Source: Ostrinia nubilalis (Eukaryota > Arthropoda > Insecta > Lepidoptera > Crambidae). From it: a DNA stretch of 64,000 bases. The notes below the pieces were generated by a model. The model ran no database searches and was not told the DNA's origin. It saw nothing but the letters and a program-made list of their open reading frames with translations. Both the position numbers and the translations under genes were made by a program. Below are positions 45,337 through 56,905 of the stretch, piece by piece (position 1 is the stretch's first letter; each line of letters starts with the position of its first letter). The stretch is taken from assembly GCF_963855985.1 (NCBI RefSeq), contig NW_026973566.1, positions 248,001-312,000 of the forward strand. Reading direction: 5' to 3'.

Positions 45337-47303
45337 GGGCACCCTCCCTTTTCCACCACTTTAACCACCACCTCAGACTTGCTAACAGAATCATCTAGGC
45401 CAGTAATGACCAGGGTCGTGGTCTTGTACGGACGGACCACCTTAGCCGAGTCCGAGATAGCCTCCTTGAGCTTTTCAGCGAAAAGATCTGCCTGGTTGCC
45501 ATTTTCCGCTCCTGGAAATTAAAAAATTCGAGCCCCGGTTTGTGTCGGGCGGCAGCGGGCCGGCCCTAACCCCAATTGGGTAGGATCAATGGCATCGCGT
45601 GCCCGTTTCAAAACCGTTTCGTACGTTTCCCCCCTGTCTTTAGCCTCGGCAGTGAGTGAGATCACCACCGCAGCGGTTTTAGGGGGGACCAGTTTGGCCT
45701 TCTTGTTCTTGTCCTTCTTGCCTGTTGGCTTGGGGGCCTGTGTAGACGTTGCCTTTGCAGCGTGTCTCGTCATCTGGTTGGCTGATTTCGCAGCCTTCTC
45801 TTTGCCTATGCCCTTGTTTAGGTTTACTGGGGCATTTGGCGTCTTCGCGTGAGTCTTTTTCCGACCTTTCCGAACAACTTCAGACCACCTCTCGTTTGCA
45901 GGGGTGGTCGAAGGTAATAACGCGTCTTCTATATGCGCAGCCGTCGGTGACGGAGGCATTTTGCTCCTAGATGAGCCAGGAGCTATTTCGGGGGGCTCGG
46001 AGGGCCCTGGAACACCCGTGGATGGAACGACCTTGGGTATTTTTGAGGCTTTGCTCTTCGAACCCTTTGTGTTCCTTAAAACAGGGAGCCCCTGCTCTTC
46101 CTTCTTCTTTTTACTATCCGCCGCTAGTGGAGGACGTATTGTTGGAACCGGGAGGAGACGATCCTCGATGCCTGCTAAGCAAGATCGTACAAAAGTTCGT
46201 TCCTCCTGGACTATTTTACGAATCGTCGCCTCTAGGTCAGATTCTGTCTGTGCAAGGGCGACAGATTGTTTTGGCTTCGATTTACCCACTCGGGCCGGTG
46301 GAGCTGGAGCCGGTTTAATAACTGGCTCTACTTCGGCAGGTTGTACAATCGCTTTGGCCGGGAGATTTGTAAGTTCCTCCCGGAGCTCTTTAACTTCTGT
46401 CTGCAGGCGGTCCACGGTCGCTTGCAGTATTTTCGTCTCATCTGATACCGAACGCTTTCCCAGTTCGGCTACAACCGTCAGCAATGAACGCGCTCTGTTG
46501 TAAAAGGCTTTTTGGAAAGTGCCCTTAATATTGGAGCATTTACTGGCTAGGTCGCAAATTTTGTGTGCGTCCTCCGCCGCTATTTGCTCCAGCTCTTTTA
46601 TGGGCATATCCGTCAGACCTAGATTCTGCTCACACCCATATCCAGTCTTTACCCTAGTCGTCTTAGTCTTGCGCTCATCCTGCGCTACCTGTTCTTCTAA
46701 ATCCAACTGGAGCTGGGATTTCTTGGCGGCTGCCAGATATTTCTTAGCCTCGCCCACGCCTGTGAAGCGGCCAGTGGTTTGAATTCGACCACGGCCCCGC
46801 TTCGCCTTTATAGAACCCCTTTTGGGGCTTTTTTCTCCTCCTTGGTCACTGAGAACTGACTCCCAGTCATCTTCTACGTCGTCGGTGGCCTTCCGTTTAA
46901 CCGACGTTGACTTTTTTTGGTATTTTTTCCGCTCATTGGACACATTTGTAAGTGTACTCGTGTCACTGTCTGATAGCACCAAATCTTGGGTCAGCCCTTG
47001 TGCTGCCCAGAAGGTGCCAGTCGCACGACTTCTCGTATTTGCCGCAGGCGTGCTGCGGTTCGACGTTGCAGGGAGTGCATCAAAACAATCAGAAGTTTCC
47101 GTTAATCGCTTCTCTTTTGTCACGACTTCGGCGTATGCCTTCTGGGCACAGGCCTCCGTCTCCAGTTCAACTACATCCGAATCGCATAACTCGGAGTCCA
47201 TCACGGTTTCGCTAGGGTCAATGGTGTTGGCGTGTGCCATCGGGGCACAGGCCTCCACCTCCGGTTCAACATCAACCAAATCGTTGGGCAAGTTCAGGTC
47301 CAT
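45337..47303 (-). pseudogene. R1-clade ORF1 5' part, duplicate copy
   Basis: Second copy of the ORF1 N-terminal region, from ATG at 47303, open for about 594 codons to TAA at 45519. In-frame sequence continues to the junction at 45337. It lacks the TAG found in the other copy (TGG here) but shares the TAA. It has no zinc knuckles and no ORF2 of its own, so it is a dead fragment. Confidence 0.85.
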
Positions 47304-47328
47304 TTTTAGATTGCGAGAGTCGTCGTAA

Positions 47329-49223
47329 CACAAAATTGAATTCGAAATTTTACGAGATCGTTGTAGGCAACTAACTAAATCTCTCTACAAGGCTTATATA
47401 GCAAGAGTTGAAGACAATGTTCACAAAAATCCTAAATACTTTTGGAAATACATTAAGGACAAAAGGGCCGGCACAGGGACCATCCCATCCAACATGTACA
47501 GAGAAGACGTCAAAGCATGCTCTGCCAGTGAGGTGGTAAATCTCTTCGCAGCTCAATTCAGTTCTGTCTACTCAGAACCTTCCAAGCTGGAGAGTAAGCA
47601 CACAGTTGACATTTTTGAAAACCTTCCACTACATAAAGTCACCAATTCACCATACATGAGAGACAGGTTTTACAAAGATTGAAAAGCGTTGATGTACACA
47701 AGAGTGCAGGACCCGATAAAATACCACCGTTGTTCCTAAAAAGGTGCGCATCAGTAATGGCCTATCCGCTGACTGAAATCTTCAATAAATCCTTATCTAC
47801 TGGCATATTTCCCGAGGAATGGAAAAAGGCACGCATTGTCCCTATCTTCAAGAGTGGCGAGCGTGAAAATGTTAAAAACTATAGGCCTATTTCCATCTTG
47901 TCCGCTATGTCTAAACTCTTCGAATCCCTAATATGCCCAATTCTTACAAACTATACAAAAAACATGATAAGTGATCAACAGCACGGCTTTCGGGAAAAAA
48001 AATCTGTTATTAGCAATCTTTTCTCCTACACCAACGCACTGATTGGGGAAATTGATTCGGGTGGACAGGTGGACTCAATATATACGGATTTTAGCAGTGC
48101 GTTTGATAAAGTAGACCACTTGACATTACTGGGTAAGTTGGAAAGGTTGTATGGTATTGCGGATCCTTTCTTGTCATGGTTTGAATCATACCTTGCTGGC
48201 CGTACCCAGTCTGTAGTCGTGAGCGGGCATGAGTCGTGCAGCTATAGGGCAACGTCTGGAGTTCCCCAGGGTTCACACCTAGGTCCTGTACTGTTCGTAA
48301 TTTTTGTAAACGACGTTGTACGGCGCGTAAAACACAGTTATTGCTCACAGTTTGCTGACGACATGAAAATATACCGCGAAATTAAATCTTGGGAGGACTC
48401 CGCATTTTTACAGGAAGATATAGAGTCTGTTTATCAGTGGTGCCAGGACAATAAAATGATTTTAAACGTGGCAAAATGACACCATTTAACTTTCACTAAA
48501 AAAAGAATCGCTCTTCAAGAGTGACCTCTTATTCAATAAATGGTTCTCAGGTTGGCAGGGTTGATGAGATAAGAGATTTGGGTGTCATCCTGGATAAAAA
48601 GTTATCATTCATATCGCACTATAATAACATCATCAACCGTGCTTCCCGTATGCTTGGCTTCCTCAAACGACAAACAAAAGATTTTCGTCGAATTGACGCC
48701 AAAATAGCTATCTATAATTAATTCCCTTGTTAGGTCTACTATTCTCGAATTCAGCAGCATAGTATGGAATCCTTTTTTCAACACACACATCAACAGAATA
48801 GAAAGAATAAACCGCTCTTTCACGCGGCATCTAGCTTTTGTCAGTCGCGGTCAGATTACCGTGCACAACAGCTATGAAGAACGTCTAGATTTCTTCAAAA
48901 TGCAGAAACTATGCGACCGTCGCAAGACGCTAGACTTATTTTTCCTATACAAACTTCTCAATGGCATGGTGGTTTCCCAAGACTCACTTGAAAAAATTCG
49001 TTTTCGTGTTCCTAGGCAAAGTTCTCGCTATCTCTGTAAAGACCTTTTTCACATCCCCTTGTGTAAAACTAAGCTAGGCCAAAACTCGCCACTTAACCGG
49101 TTGTGTGCAACGTATAATAAAGCGGTGGCTGGCAACCCAGACACAGACACCGGTCTTGATGTTTTCGGTGACAGCCTCCCTAAATTTAAGTCAAAACTCA
49201 AGCCTGTATTCGAAACGACTTAG
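47329..49223 (+). pseudogene. Jockey-like reverse transcriptase, decayed
   Basis: The best stretch (47679-48479) has KSAGPDKIPPLFLK, YRPISILSAMSKLFE, QHGFREKKSVISNL, TDFSSAFDKVDH, SGVPQGSHLGPVLF and the catalytic QFADDMKIY. Breaks seen: a frameshift near 47670, a Cys codon turned to TGA at 48477, a frameshift near 48510, and a 4-bp insertion (TAAT) near 48718. The C-terminal domain resumes at 48861-49223. The placement within the Jockey superfamily (Jockey, Daphne or CR1-like) is not resolved by eye. Confidence 0.85.
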
Positions 49224-49472
49224 GCACCGAACAAAATGAACAATTACTAAATCCTTTATATTGTTCGGTGCTTAAGCTCTACTCTATTCAATTGATTTTT
49301 GTTTTTTCTAGTGTATAAGTTCCCTAACATTGCAAAAAGAAATGCTGTGTATACCTGTTATTGAGGTCATAATATACGCATCATGTGTTAAACCATGTTA
49401 AAATGTATGAACTGTATTATGTATGTGACTTTGTTGGTGTACCTAATAAATAAATAAATAATAAAAAAAAAA
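47329..49472 (+). mobile_element. 5'-truncated Jockey-superfamily non-LTR element
   Basis: Plus-strand fragment without endonuclease, containing RT and C-terminal pieces, a 3' UTR of about 220 bp and a tail of TAAA units plus A run (49443-49472). The 5' boundary is the join to R1-like ORF1 near 47325. To the right it abuts BEL/Pao sequence, into which it probably inserted. Confidence 0.82.
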
Positions 49473-49501
49473 GAATTGTAGTAAAATGATGCTTACTACA
49501 A

Positions 49502-49768
49502 CCGACGTATTAGCAAGCTGAAGTGGCAATGGGCAGGGCACATAGTACGCAGAACTGACGGCCGATGGGGCAGAAAGGTTCTGGAATGGAGGCCGCGTAC
49601 CGGAAAACGCAGCGTGGGACGTCCACCTACAAGGTGGACCGACGACATCGTAAAGGTAGCAGGGAAGCGCTGGACGCAGGCCGCTACCAATCGATCAACA
49701 TGGAAAGCATTGGGGGAGGCCTATGTTCAGCAGTGGACGTCCTGTGGCTGAAATGATGATGATGATGA
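49502..49768 (+). mobile_element. RTE 3' end, 5'-truncated insertion
   Basis: The last 82 codons of an RTE protein (WAGHIVRR, GRPPTRWTDD, QQWTSCG then stop) followed by (ATG)n. It is flanked by a duplication of up to 16 bp, ATGATGCTTACTACAA, at 49486-49501 and just after the ATG repeats (to 49781). It lies inside the BEL/Pao integrase region. The protein is about three-quarters identical to the C terminus of the intact RTE at 32135, so it is a related but separate lineage. Confidence 0.92.
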
Positions 49769-49781
49769 TGCTTACTACAAA

Positions 49782-52612
49782 GCAAAATAGGATGCTTAAC
49801 ATCATAAGTATAGGGGGAATTATTCAGGCGACCGCCGACACGAATAATATCGTTAGAGTCTAAGAATGGGGATAGAGAAAGCAAGCGATGTTTGTGAGGT
49901 AATGATTGCTGTGATTTAAGAATGGCATACTCATTTGGAAATACTTCAATTTGTACTTTACGAATCATTAAATTTAATGTATTTTGAAGTTCTTGTGTTG
50001 AAAGATGACCGACTAATTTGTTATCTTTATGTTTACAATTGTGTATAAATCGTAATAAGTATGCCATTGAGCGTTGTAATGACATGAAATTTGATTTTTT
50101 ATGAGTAAAGCAGCTAACTACGTCCTCAGCATTACTATCTACTAAAGCGACTAAATAAGCATTAGGTTGATCATTGCGCGCTACTGCTGAAGAAACCAAC
50201 TCTGGTAGATCTTGCTTCTCATTGGGCTTTTTAGGCCAATGGGTTGGATCCCGTAATAAGAAGGTGGGGCCTGACCACCACAAAGTAGAACCGCTGATAA
50301 GATCGGCCTTCAGCCCCCGGGAAACAAGATCCGCCGGATTGTCGGCCGACGGTACGTATCTCCATGTGTGACCCTCCGTGCTCTCCTGTATCTCGTGAAC
50401 ACGGTTCCGAACGAAACTTTTAAGTTCACCAGCCGCAGTTTTTAACCATCCGAGCACTATGGTGGAATCACACCAAAAGGTACATTTGTGAATAGGTATG
50501 GTTAAGGAAGCTAGAACCTTTGTACACAGTCTAGTGGCCAGTAAAGCAGCGGACAGCTCCAAACGAGGAATGCTAAGGGGCTTGATGGGTGCTACTCTAC
50601 TTTTTGAAGTGAGAAAATAAACTTTGATTGACCCTGAATTATCGATTGAACGTATGTATATACATACTCCGTACGCTCGTTCTGAAGCGTCTGAAAAGAC
50701 GTGAACTTCGTGGGTCACGGAGTTGTTTGTGAGTATCCAACGAGGTATTTTTAATTGATTAAGAAAGGGCAGTGTATTTGCAAAGGCTAACCATGATTTT
50801 TTTATTTCATGACAAACTTCCTCGTCCCATGTGCATTGTTTTATCCATAAACTTTGCATGATAATTTTAGCTTCAACGACACATGGACCTACAAGGCCTA
50901 AAGGGTCAAATATCTGACTAATAACTGAAAGTATGTGCCGTTTAGTTACTTTACTATTTAAATTAATATCAATAGAGAAAGACAAAAAATCTGTACTACA
51001 AATCCAATTTAATCCAAGTGTTTTAGAATTTGAATTTAAATCAATATCTGATAAATTTAATACTTCAGTTAATTCAGGGGAGGAAGGTGAAATTTGGTCA
51101 AGTATTTTTTGACTATTTGATTTGAATTTTCTAAGATGAAATTTGGCACTTTCTAACGTGGCTATGACGCCTTTGCAAATTCTTACCGTGTCCTCTATAG
51201 AAGATGAGCCTCCTAAATAGTCGTCGACGTAGAAGTCTCGCTTAATAGCCTGTTTCACGTCCTCGTCCTGAGCACTCGATGCTAAACTAACCAAACACTT
51301 GGTGGCTAAATAAGGGGCACATGCAGTACCAAAGCTAACTGTGTTAAGAGTGTAGGTTTTTAAGGGCTCCTTAACATCGGTGCGAAAAATTATTTGTTGA
51401 AGGGGACGTTGGGAAGGATCGAGTTCAATAGCCCTGTACATTTTCTCGATGTCGCCAGTTACGACATATTTATGCTGCCGAAAGCGAATAAGAATTGAAA
51501 AAAGATCTTCTTGTACAGTGGGACCAACCATTAAGATGCTATTAAGCGACAAACCGGAAGTAGTGGCGGCTGAAGCGTCGAAGACCGTTCGGAGCTTCGT
51601 GGTAGTGCTCGCCTCGCGAAGTACACCGTGATGCGGTAAAAAATATTGTTGACTCTGTTGAAGACAGCTAGCTGAAGGCTCCCTATTTTCAGTCATGTGA
51701 TTCAAGCACTCATATTCGAGCATAAAATCTAAGTACATGCCTTTAAATACGGGATCTCTACTGAACCTACGTTCTAAGGATAGAAAACGGCACTTTGCCT
51801 GTTGAAACGAATCGCCCAAGACTGAAGGGTCTTCCTTCAGCGGCATGGTCACAACGAAGCGACCGTCATCCTTGCGCTTGGTGTTTAAGATGAAGCTTTT
51901 CTCACAGGCACGCTCTTCAGGGGATAAGGAGTGCTTGGCTGCTACAGTGTCTAATTCCCAGAAACGAGTTAAGTCTGGATTGGTTTGCTCGTTTAAAAAA
52001 TTGCAAACGGGCGAAGGAGAAGAGTGTTTAAGACGGGCCACACGCCCAGACACTAACCAACCCAGTTTCGTTTCATATAACTTGGGTTGATCTTTACCCA
52101 AGTCAATATGATTATTGCCCAGAACGGACCAAAAGACTTCTGCCCCTACTAATATGTCTATGACAGATGGTATATTAAAGGTGGGGTCAGCAAGTTGAAT
52201 TCCTTTGGGAATAGGAATGCTTTCTAAGTCTATGAAGGAAGACGGTAAACATTTGGTAATGTCAGGTAATATAAGACAATCTACAGTAAATTTAAAGTCG
52301 TCATGATTTGACATTATAGTAAGGCTGCAAGACTGTGTACACTGAGAAATATTTTTATTAATACCTGTCACCATGGAGTACGCATCGCGGCGCGACAGAC
52401 CCAGCTTACCGCACAACGACTGCGTCACAATGTTCGCGGTACTTTTCCGTTGTCGAGCAGGAGGCGCGCGGAGCGCGCGGCGCCGCTGCCGTCCAACACC
52501 CGCACGATCGCTGTGGATAGTAATACATGCGCAGGAGTAGTAAACTGTGTAAGACCATTCGAATCATTAGCAAAATGATTTACATTGACTGGAATGGCGG
52601 TTATAGGAGTAG
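49782..52612 (-). pseudogene. BEL/Pao pol: protease, RT, RNase H region, start of integrase
   Basis: A long minus-strand frame (read from 52428 downward) preceded by in-phase coding to 52612, with a one-base shift near 52436 right after the protease active-site region (D-N-G here where D-S-G is usual). Order: retroviral-type aspartic protease, RT with VTGDIEKMYRAIEL and the catalytic YVDD (about 51220), RNase H/Pao-type region with HVFSDASERAYGV, and the zinc-binding start of integrase (IIRVGGRLNNS, HPILL). The integrase core is missing: the frame is cut by the RTE insertion and then by the Jockey-like element. Gag lies to the right, separated by a complete LTR element. Not functional as it stands. 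Confidence 0.92.
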
Positions 52613-53140
52613 TGTAATGATTTTAGAATTTATATTGTATTTTATACGATTATTGGTTACTTTTAAATAGTTATCGCAACAATTTTAGTATTTTTATTGT
52701 ATTTTAGAAGAACCCAAAAACCCATTATTAAATTAAAATACTTTATTTGATTACTTCCTAGGCATTTTGCAGACATTAGAATGATTTTAGAATTTATTGT
52801 GTATTACATCCAATTATTTCATATTTATTATTTAATTTAATTATTTTAGATTTTTATTGTATACATTTTAGTATTTTAAAAATTAAAAAACAGCTAATTA
52901 TGAAATAAGTATTGCATTTGACTAGTTCCGGGGCATGCCGTCGATAAGTCGTTTTGAACCGGTCGACTTTCACTCATGGAAGGGGAAGTTACCTTATCGC
53001 TGGCATGCCGCTGGACAGTCAGTTCGATTAGAGCGTTCAAAGCAAGAGGTACTATTAAGATGACGTCATAATGTCGGAATTGTGTAAATCAGTGGTGCTG
53101 AAATACAAGTTAGAACAACCTACAAGAGTGTTTCATTTCA
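52613..53140 (+). repeat. left LTR of inserted element
   Basis: 528 bp, TGTAATGATTTTAG...TTTCATTTCA, AT-rich in its first two thirds. An internal repeat of ATGATTTTAGAATTTAT occurs near 52617 and 52790. Confidence 0.92.
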
Positions 53141-53142
53141 AC

Positions 53143-53152
53143 TCAGAAGTGG
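53143..53152 (+). other. probable primer binding site, tRNA-Leu type
   Basis: TCAGAAGTGG two bases after the LTR, the same first ten bases as the primer site of the three-LTR element. It sets the element orientation as plus. Confidence 0.5.
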
Positions 53153-53264
53153 TAAAAAAGTAATTGATTTTAAAATTTTTATTTGGTTAAAAAGTAATTG
53201 ATTTTAAAAGTTCAAGTAGAAAAACGTATGAATATTTCGTTTAATGCATGAAATAGTTATTTTT

Positions 53265-54150
53265 AAAACAAGGCTAGACGCGCCTTCAGTTTATCAGGCT
53301 AGATGCGCCTTAGACTATGACTAAGACTATGACTATGACCATGACTATGACCATGACTAAGACTTAGTATAACGATGCTAGACGCGCCTCCAGTTTATTA
53401 AGCTGGATGCACCTTAGACTATGACTATGACTTAGTATAACGAGGCTAGACGTGCCTCCAGTTTATCAGGCTAGATGCGCCATTGACTATGACTAAGTAT
53501 GAGAGACTGGACGCGGCTCCAGTTTATTAGGCTAGATGCGCCTTAGACTATGACTATGACTATGACCATGACTATGACCATGACTATGACTGTGACTGAC
53601 TTAGTATATCGAGGCTAGACGCGCCTCCAGTTTATTAGGCTAGATGCGCCTTAGACTAGATGCGCCTTAGACTATGACTATGACCATGACTGTGACTGAC
53701 TTAGTATATCGAGGCTCGATGCGCCTCCAGTTTATTAGGCTAGATGCGCCTTGGACTATGACTTAGTAAAACGAGGCTAGACGTGCCTCCAGTTTATCAG
53801 ACTAGATGCGCCATTGACTATGACTAAGTATGAGACATGTAGAGGTTCCTTAAGAACAAAATATTCGACCATTTGTAAGTACTATTAATTAGTCTAAACA
53901 AATGAAGATATTTTGACTTTTGACTTTGACTTTGACTATAACTATGACTATGACCATGACTATGACTTAGTATAACGAGGCTAGACATTCCTCTAGTTTA
54001 TCAGGCTAGATGCGCTTTTGAATATGACTAAATATAACGAGGCTAGACACGCCTCCAGTTTATTAGGCTAGACGTGCCTTGGACTATGACTATGACTTAG
54101 TATGACGAGGCTAGACGTGCCTCCAGTTTACCAGGCTAGATGCGCCTTAA
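53265..54150 (+). repeat. complex minisatellite with GACTAT hexamers
   Basis: Alternating blocks of GGCTAGACGCGCCTCCAG, TTTATCAGGCTAGATGCGCC and runs of GACTATGACTATGACCATGAC, ending TTAGTATAACGA, repeated about ten times with variable length. No frame or structure explains it. Confidence 0.9.
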
Positions 54151-54521
54151 GGGCCCCATTGTTTAGGATGTCTCTAGAATAAAAAGCCTTCTATTGCTGA
54201 CATAACAAGGAAGCCGTCCAGTTGTCACATGAGTTGTGTGTGTAGGTCGCACTGAATAAAATAGAAATATAAATACAAAATCTTTATTTGTGATGCATAA
54301 GTATAATAGAAACATGTCACAATGGTATTTTACTACACTTTGCTCAGGGAGCATAATATTAATTGTCAAACAAAAGATTTTTTTAGATTTATTGAAATGA
54401 ATCAAACTTTTGCTTAATATAACATGAACATAGCTTCCATATGATGTTGAGTTGATGCTGGTCAGACACAGTTTATTTCGTCGAGTACTTTATTTCACAG
54501 TTGAGTACAACGACGACTGAA

Positions 54522-54740
54522 GATGGAGCTCGTATACCGCCAGGGACAACCGTCAGCTGACGATGAAATAAGCGTGCTAAGCGGAAGAAGTTGTCGTCGT
54601 CGTCCAGTAAGAAGGCGCCACCACGATCGTCTTCTATGGGGCCAAGGTTGAAGAAAAATACGCGAAGGAGCTCATCTTCTTCCAGCTCTACTGAAAGAGC
54701 AGTGCCACATGTGGTTCGTAAAATTTCTGATAGACTCTAG
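54522..54740 (+). pseudogene. short Ser/Arg-rich reading frame, frameshifted
   Basis: ATG at about 54522 begins MELVYRQGQPSADDEIS. After a shift near 54590 a second frame is Ser/Lys/Arg-rich (KKAPPRSSS, NTRRSSSSSSS) and ends TAG at 54738. It could be a relic of a gag-like leader of the LTR element. No family is recognised. Confidence 0.3.
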
Positions 54741-56040
54741 TTAAGAAAAGTATTTTTTTCATTGGTAGTCTTTTTTATTGCGCACACATTATTGAATATT
54801 ACGCATACCTACAGTAAAATGGGAATATTAGCTTATGTAGTAAATCTTTAATAGTAATAATTAAAATAATAAATTATTCGATTATAATGTATAAAGGAAC
54901 GTTAAAGTAAATGTGCTAAAAAATACATTTGAAAGAAAATATTTTTACACAAGTAAAGTGAATTAATTAATGATTCGTTTATTTTAAAATTGTCATCGGT
55001 TCGGACTTTCGGTAGTTACTTTTGCCAAGTACAATATCTTGTCTATCTATAATTCCACTTCAAAAATATATTTCGAATTATTCTGACCTCTGATTACATT
55101 AGTCTGACCTAGATAGGACCTGTTTCTAGGTGAAGTAAGGTTTTTCTTCTAATTTAGTTTTCTCAAAGAACTAAATCAGTTAAAAGAACTAAATCAGTTA
55201 GCGACTTCAAATAAACACAATATTATTATTACTGTAAGAAGTCATAAAAAAAGTCATGCAATTTGTAACTATAAAAAGAACTTAATACCTGTACCAAGGT
55301 TTCATAGATAGGTTATGTTAAGTTAGGGTCACTTTTCATTTTTTGGTAGAGCAAAAGATATGAAACGTCAAGGTTCCATAAGAGCAGAAGTTTAAAGTTT
55401 TTCTTTTAGTAGTCTTACATTTTTTTATGACAATTTTGTGAGCGCTATTATAATAGCTAATGCAAATAAGAAATTCTCTTATTTGCCTTTGTCTTTAACT
55501 TAGACATTGCAAAAGTTAATTGGCTTGGCTAAGAACTACGGACGTCTGTTAGAGGAAATTTTGAATCCTACTACTTGAAAGGATGAACAGTTTACGTAAT
55601 TATTTTAATGACAGAAAAAAGAAATATGAGACTGTTTTGGTAAATGAAAATTCCTTTTAAATGTTGGTAGTGAGTGCACTTGTTGACGCAAAACCGATGC
55701 TGAAACTAAGTATAGTTTGGCGGATCATTTCAATATCAATTCCAATTGTACAAGTTGTGGTCAATCATCAGTCATACCTCTGTGTTTAGAGCGAACATAA
55801 ACAAAAATGTTGATGAGATTGACGCTGTTATAGAAGTGTTAGTGATTGATGATGCATAGCAGACTTCACTGACAATAGACGATTTGACACCATTCCCCAT
55901 GAAATGACCTGTAAATTACCGTTTTTGATCGCATTGTAATTAAGAAAAGTAGTTTGATTAAATTCACAAAATAGTGACGTCACTTGCTTGTCGTGCCATA
56001 CAAAATCTATGGGAGTTTGATTTAACAGTTTTTAAAAGTA
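54741..56040. other. AT-rich internal region, nothing recognised
   Basis: No open frame above background, no RNA gene, no recognisable repeat in this stretch of the LTR element interior. Confidence 0.6.
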
Positions 56041-56383
56041 CAGTAGAATCTCGATTATCCGGACTCCGATTATCCGGATATCCGATTATCCGGACTCATT
56101 CTTCACAGTTTCTCATTACCGATTAAGGGTCTGGACCCATAAAAACGGAAGGCGCCGCCACCGTAATACGGGACGGACTTCGTCTTAGTTCATTGTTAAA
56201 AGAAATGGATCCATCCAATGGTCTAAAATTTAGATTTTTAAAGTATAAATGATGTATTGAAAACCCTTTCTATTGTAAAAAGTTAATTATTGTTTTGATT
56301 TTACTTTGAAATCGATTATCCGGATTTTCGATTATCCGGAACACCCCTGGTTTTAATTGATCCGGATAATCGGGATTCTACTG
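56041..56383. mobile_element. 343-bp pogo/Tigger-type MITE
   Basis: TA on both sides (56039-56040, 56384-56385). TIRs are CAGTAGAATCTCGATTATCC and, inverted, CAGTAGAATCCCGATTATCC (one mismatch). Several subterminal GATTATCCGGA repeats are characteristic of pogo-like Tc1/mariner elements. No coding capacity. Confidence 0.92.
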
Positions 56384-56600
56384 TACGTCAATTGACTGGT
56401 GGTGTCAACACGTCTATTGGTCAAAACTTCACGTAACTGCAATTTCTCACGGTTTGGAATACTGACATTCTATAAAATTCCTGGCCAGAATATTTTCGAG
56501 AGCCACGAAGATGACGGACACAGGTGAATACCAGTTATTTCTAATTTTACAGAGGATAGTTTCTGGCTTTTAGAGTTGCCTTTCGATTTAAATTTTTTGA

Positions 56601-56674
56601 ATAACTTGACACCTGGCGAGCTTAAGGCCGTGGGTTCGATTCCCGCCTTAGGCGGTTCTATATTATCAAGTGAT
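56601..56674 (+). repeat. B-box hairpin, diverged family member
   Basis: Outer ATAACTTGA / TCAAGTGAT and inner CTTAAGGC / GCCTTAGG arms around GTGGGTTCGATTCCCG. It is the same design as the hairpin inside MITE-B, here outside any MITE-B. Confidence 0.6.
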
Positions 56675-56699
56675 AAAAAAATATATACAGGGGATGTTT

Positions 56700-56905
56700 A
56701 GATAAACTAATATTTTATAATGCGAATAGCTTTCCGCCGAGGGTTCGCCCGCGTGGAATTTTGTTTGTCACAGTTGTTTGTTTTGTATGTCCTTCCCCGG
56801 GACTCAAATCTCTATGCCAAATTTCATCAAAATCGGTTCAGTGGTTTAAGAGTGAAAGAAAGTATACAGAGTTACTTTCGCATTTATAATATTAATATAT
56901 AAATT
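56700..56905 (+). repeat. common insect dispersed repeat, 3' part
   Basis: Contains CCAAATTTCATCAAAATCGG, TTCAGTGGTTTAAG and AGAGTTACTTTCGCATTTAT, a string that recurs widely in lepidopteran genomes. Class (SINE- or Helitron-like) is not decided here. Confidence 0.6.

Larger units (their letters stand above)
43050..47623. repeat. tandem duplication, 2 x 2,287 bp
   Basis: 43050-45336 and 45337-47623 are near-identical. I find only two substitutions by eye (44577 region T/C; 45101/47388 region C/A). Each unit holds the R1-like ORF1 5' two-thirds on the minus strand and about 300 bp of a Jockey-like RT on the plus strand. The junction joins GAAAACC (from the Jockey side) to GGGCACCC (from ORF1) with about 1 bp of shared sequence. 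Confidence 0.95.

Noticed and set aside
43617..46503. Open frames of 199 and 115 codons on the plus strand
   Set aside because: They lie antisense to the R1-like ORF1, appear identically in both duplicate units, and have no domain similarity: shadows of a GC-rich gene.
55380..55900. Possible transposase relic in the LTR element interior
   Set aside because: Short translated pieces looked vaguely transposase-like but no motif series could be followed across the stops.
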